Origin: Owenia fusiformis
Lineage: Eukaryota; Annelida; Polychaeta; Sabellida; Oweniidae
Direction of reading: 5' to 3'
Assembly (NCBI GenBank): GCA_903813345.2
Contig: CAIIXF020000001.1
Span: forward strand, 46,703,885-46,767,884
DNA length: 64,000 nt
In this document: positions 60,201 through 64,000 of the stretch, one piece after another
Numbering within the stretch: position 1 is the stretch's first letter
Layout: the number at the start of each line of letters is the position of its first letter
Translations under genes and position numbers: made by a program
The notes under the pieces: model-generated
The model's database searches: none
What the model was told of the DNA's origin: nothing
Seen by the model: the letters and a program-made list of their open reading frames with translations, nothing else

Positions 60201-62981
60201 AGTTTTGCGAAGAACACATTTATACTTTTTGTATTCAGATTTTCGTGCTTGTGAAGGATTTTTCAAATATTTCTTGTACAGACTGTTTTTTTGTTTACAA
60301 GAATTGATATAATTGATATAATTCACCAAATTCAAGATGTTTATTTGAGATCGAAATTTTCATTGAATCAATTCTCATATTAATGACAAGGGATACTAGC
60401 ATGTCGGATGCCCACTTGTCAACATTAGTGGGAGGACATTTAATTGATTCATTGAGGGGGAGTGTGTTATGGTGATTTCATGAGACTGAAGATTGTCTAT
60501 TCTTGAATATTTTCAAAGAAGGACGGAAAGAATCGCAACAGATTTCGGACAGTCATATGTTGGATTTTGTCTATTTTCTGAGGATTTAAACAGGTGCATA
60601 TGTTAGGCCAATATATTACCTCCAGGAAAAGCATAGAGATGATAAAACAATTTTGACTGAGACAGGGAAGATGCAAACAACCTACCCACATGTTTTTCTG
60701 AAATGTTGGCCTGATATTCAACCCCTTCCACCCATGCTTTTTCAAATTTTGTTGCATCAATATTTTGTATTTTGACACACAGTTAACCTCTTTAAAGGAA
60801 TAAGTAATTCCTTCAGGGGTTTTAAAGATATCCATTATGGGTGACCAAAAAAGGCTAAAACCAATGGATCGCATGAGCTTTCCCTATTTATCCCAAAGGA
60901 ATAAGTGTACTTATTCCTTGTATAAAGAGGTTAACCGTGTCTCAAAACGTAATATATTGATGCAACAAAAATTGAAAAAGCAGGGGTGGAAGGGGTTGCA
61001 TGTTGAAAATCTGAGGAACATTTCAGAAAAAAAACATTTTGGTGGGTTGTTTGCATCTTCCCCGTCTCAAAGTCAAATTATTTTAGCATCTCTATGAGTG
61101 CTTTTCCTGGAGGCAATGCATTGGCCTAGTAACATGCACCTGTTTAAATCCTCAGAAAATAGACAAAATCCAACATATGACTATCCGAAATCTGTTGCAT
61201 TCATCTGATCACCTCTGATTGACAATGGAACATAATCTATTAGCTATATTGGGTAAGCTAAATGCACATAGTCAATATTTCATCAAAACAATAATTGATC
61301 ATGTTCACTTATGATGTTTTTACAGGTTTATTGATTGTTCTATTTTTATGTTACAATAACTGTGGTATGAAATATTGATCTATATTGTCAATGCATTGCT
61401 CACCCAGGAAACACTGTTATTGTTGCAAAGTTATCTGGAAATACTACATGTATTCAGAAGAATGAAAGACACCTAGGTTATCCACTAGGAAGTATTGAAT
61501 ATGGTTTTATTCCAAGGTACAACATGATATTAACCAAAAAGTATAACATTTTCAAAATTTCTGGACTTTATCCTGATTCTCAAAGCACAAAATTCTCTAA
61601 CCAAAATCTTTGTTTTGTCAATAAAAAATGAAGTAATAGAGCCAAACTATTAATTAACTACTGATTTTAGGAGTTTTTATTTTTTTGGAAAAATAATTAT
61701 TGCAAACGTTCGTCTAGTGTTTGGCCAATGCCATGAATGTGATACCAGCAACAACGTTACGTTGGTTAGATCTAGTTATATTTCAAATGGTCTCTAGTGC
61801 TGGGCACTTTTACGGCTTATTAGACCAAATAAGCCAAAAATTATGATATTATAACAACAGAGTTTGAGATACAGCATGCCATCAACCAAACTTCAAATTG
61901 CGGGACATACTAGTACTGTAGTACAAGTTTACAAAGTTTGAGGATTAGAGAATAATGAACTTTTTAATGCTGGTAGTCCTTCTTTATGCCTGGGGGGTTC
62001 ACTGTATGTAAACCTTGACGGGGATCCTCGGCGCACATGGGGTACCTTTTTTGACATTTGGTATGGCAATGGACCCAAATTTTAGAATCTGGTATGAGAA
62101 TGGCCCCCAAATTATGACTTTTGAGGAATGGCAATTGTCGGATTTTTCCACTTTCTGGTATGAGAATGGTCATGGAAAATACATTACCTCTCACTTGTGG
62201 TGAGGTATTGGTTTAGTTGTTACACAAATCCTTAATTTGAGGTTGTTTTGGATCGTTTTCCTCAAAGATTTGTCTTCTTCCCAAGGCTTTAGATATTTTG
62301 AAACCCCTTGGTCTTATATCTGGATATTTGGTACGACATTGGTCCTATATTTGGACATTTTTTGGGTTATTTTGGTTGGTATAGGAACACATTGGAAATT
62401 GACAGATTGGTATGGGAATACATATTGATATCTGAGGGTTCAGACTAGGACCCCCATCAGCTTTTGTATACAGTGAACCCCCTGGGTCTTTATGTTAGAT
62501 TTCTTGCCAATTGTCTATAGGTTCTAAAAGACATACTTACTTTATGTTTTACTGAAACATACTTGATTGTTTCATCCAGAATTTGTTTTGCTATTTTTTG
62601 ACTCGGCTCATCTCCGATGATGTGGAATTTAATATCTATGGTGGAATGTTTCAAAAGAGACGAAACTGTCACCTTGAATTTATCTCGTAATGCATAGTTA
62701 TGCTCTGCTTTTGTGAATGTCACAATTACGTCAATTTCATTTACATTTTCACTGATTCTCCTGTCAGATCTGTCATTTTTGCCATCATTTCCTTTTTCAG
62801 AAATGGGGTCCAAATTGTTTTTGATTCTAATGTTGTTTGTTTCGCTTGTAAACGTTGACTTGTTAGCGATCTGATAGAACAAATATATGGAAACTATAAC
62901 TGTGATGAAAATAAGAACCTGGAGTATCCGAGATCGTAGAATCCTCATCATAAATTGGAAACAAAAATCTTTAAAGTTCAT
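57262..62981 (-). CDS. XXYLT1: xyloside xylosyltransferase 1
   Basis: Two coding exons on the minus strand, 62981-62541 and 57936-57262, joined in phase 0 (donor AAA|GTAAGT, acceptor TTTTCAG|TTGATC) to 371 aa. It is a type II membrane protein: a short cytosolic start, one membrane helix at about residues 18-36 (LQVLIFITVIVSIYLFYQIA), then a lumenal GT8-fold domain. Key motifs are VTFTKAEHNYALRDKF, the metal-binding DXD in VIMLDADLKFRGNI, IGIAREMQPVYRH, LTGFNSGVMLLDLDRM, GHLGDQDFF, PCTWNRQLCTWW and the C-terminal YHGNCNTPIPDD. The enzyme adds the second alpha-1,3-xylose to xylose-glucose on EGF repeats of Notch-type proteins in the ER. The known vertebrate protein is slightly longer, chiefly in the N-terminal stem. 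The 4.6 kb intron carries a LINE fragment and two inverted-repeat elements. Confidence 0.95.
58150..60360 (-). mobile_element. 5'-truncated LINE with reverse transcriptase (CR1/L2/Jockey group)
   Basis: A 508 aa frame (59883-58357) encodes a non-LTR reverse transcriptase with NNYRPISLLSVFSKVLERV, QFGFRKNRST, IFIDLSKAFDMVNHEILLQK, GVPQGSILGPILFLIYINDI, the catalytic FADDTNLL and LGVIIDDKLKWNEH. The upstream linker continues at 60335-59940 (YKKYKCVLRKTLRKAEKLYY) in another frame: loss of one base in an A-run near 60084-60090 (T-run on +) breaks the join, otherwise the frame is open across 59884-60083. No endonuclease or ORF1 is present, so the copy is truncated at its 5' end near 60360. It lies in sense orientation in the XXYLT1 intron. 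The lower boundary is approximate. Confidence 0.88.
60535..61199. mobile_element. foldback element with ~270 bp arms
   Basis: Left arm 60535-60806 and right arm about 60908-61199 are inverted copies. Outer phrases are GCAACAGATTTCGGACAGTC and GACTATCCGAAATCTGTTGC; inner phrases are TTAACCTCTTTAAAGGAATA and TTCCTTGTATAAAGAGGTTAA. The loop is about 100 bp. Two frames of 125 and 86 aa on opposite strands are mirror products of the arms. It lies next to the LINE fragment in the XXYLT1 intron. Confidence 0.8.
61992..62482. mobile_element. MITE with GGGGGTTCACTGTAT ends, uninterrupted copy
   Basis: Left GGGGGGTTCACTGTATGTA and right ATACAGTGAACCCCC are inverted. The body is collinear with 6949-7500. 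It ends less than 60 bp from the first XXYLT1 exon's donor. Confidence 0.8.
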
Positions 62982-64000
62982 TTTCGAAAAATGAAAACAA
63001 AGGTGTTTCCCCTAAATTTTATAGTCTCAATGGTATAACTTTTTCTTAAAAATAATAGATTCAGATAATATACAAAATTTTATTTGTTGAAATGTAGTGC
63101 TATATTATATATTTGACAGTATTATTAAGAAAATATAGTTATGCAACACTATTATACGTGGAATATTTCAGTTTAAGCAGCATTGTAAAATAGGAATCCC
63201 GTGAATGACGTAAATTTGTTCAACATTTTAAGCCAATCAGGTTGCAGATATTTGACCTACTTTCAAAATATGAAATTTTTAAAAATATAAAATTTCGATA
63301 ACTCGATTCTTATCTTATATTAGCAAAAATAATCCATTTTTGATGGTAAACAGTAAGTATTGGCTTTTGTAATAGTTATAGCTTTTAAAGAACTAAATAT
63401 TCGGATAGCAAGTCTGTGAAACAGTGTGCACTGTATCTTGGCCCCAAAAATAAATTGGTGTTGAAAAATCAACCAGTCACACAGACAACACATTTATGGG
63501 GGTCACAGGAAGTTGTATTAAGTCCTTTTTGGGCCATTCATCTGTTCCGTGAGATTGGGGGAGGGCTAGACTATATCCTCTAGTCTGAAATTTTGGCAGA
63601 AGGGTCCGTTATACAACTTCCTGTGATGGGGGTAGGCCACGGATAATGGGAAGTTCTCCATATATCTATAGGATACTCCAGGTAAGGCATCTTGAATCAG
63701 AAAAAATGCACATGCTATCTATTGCAAGTTACTCGAGTCTCTAGCTTACAGCTAGATGAAACTTCATTGATTTCGTATGTACTGTGCTACACGCACCTAC
63801 ACGCACCTAGAACTCACTTTTAATAAATTTTATAAATATTTTTAAGAATATTAATCATATTTAGGATGAAGCGTTGCTTGTCTGGATTTAGATATTTCAA
63901 AATTTCATTTCGGAGTTTTGACACATGGTGAAATTTTCTCGCTGTAGCTAAAAATGGCTTCCGGTTCTCAGGGACGTGAATAACATTTGAAATTATTCTC
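62982..64000. other. upstream region of XXYLT1
   Basis: No coding exon seen. It should hold the XXYLT1 5' UTR and promoter. A short inverted pair TCACAGGAAGTTGTAT / ATACAACTTCCTGTGA is at 63493-63634 and encloses a truncated start of the TAGACTATATCC MITE (63567-63594). Confidence 0.55.

Overview
This 64 kb window is intron-rich, AT-rich animal (metazoan) nuclear DNA. All genes have GT/AG-spliced exons, the proteins are conserved animal proteins, and introns and intergenic DNA are full of short inverted-repeat transposons (MITEs), a LINE, a tRNA-like SINE and minisatellites. The repeat style suggests a marine invertebrate, possibly a deuterostome, but nothing seen fixes the species.

Six protein-coding genes can be read from exon to exon. 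From left to right: (1) a secreted collagen-like/CUB protein, + strand, 1777-4486; (2) the 5' end of a ZSWIM4/5/6-like gene, - strand, 5897-8722, whose remaining exons must lie left of the window, so gene 1 probably sits inside one of its introns; (3) WDR70, + strand, 8976-26050, 14 exons, 637 aa, head-to-head with ZSWIM across about 250 bp; (4) a GMEB-type SAND/KDWK transcription factor, - strand, 29540-37287, convergent with WDR70; (5) CSTF1 (CstF-50), + strand, 39222-55055, 13 exons, 432 aa, divergent from GMEB; (6) XXYLT1, - strand, 57262-62981, two coding exons, 371 aa, convergent with CSTF1 and carrying a LINE in its intron. For WDR70, CSTF1, XXYLT1 and the collagen/CUB gene the summed exon lengths give one uninterrupted frame, which supports the splice calls.

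The genes are housekeeping or widely conserved: WDR70 and CSTF1 (nuclear WD40 proteins), ZSWIM (likely Cullin-RING substrate receptor family), GMEB (DNA binding), XXYLT1 (glycosylation of EGF repeats in the ER) and the secreted collagen/CUB protein. They do not form one pathway.

Most novelty is in the mobile DNA. Several non-autonomous DNA transposons have recognisable termini and target-site duplications (TSDs): a 1.66 kb element with CAC termini, a 5 bp TSD and six copies of one 8-mer (43370-45033); a 2.77 kb pogo/Tigger-like element holding two nested satellite arrays (49291-52061); a 930 bp element with a 9 bp TSD (46822-47751); a related pair of 8-9 bp TSD elements (4883-5187, 45385-45752); an 851 bp near-perfect palindrome (33293-34143); and a hairpin cluster in a WDR70 intron (13620-14660). 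I found no CRISPR array, operon or prokaryotic system.
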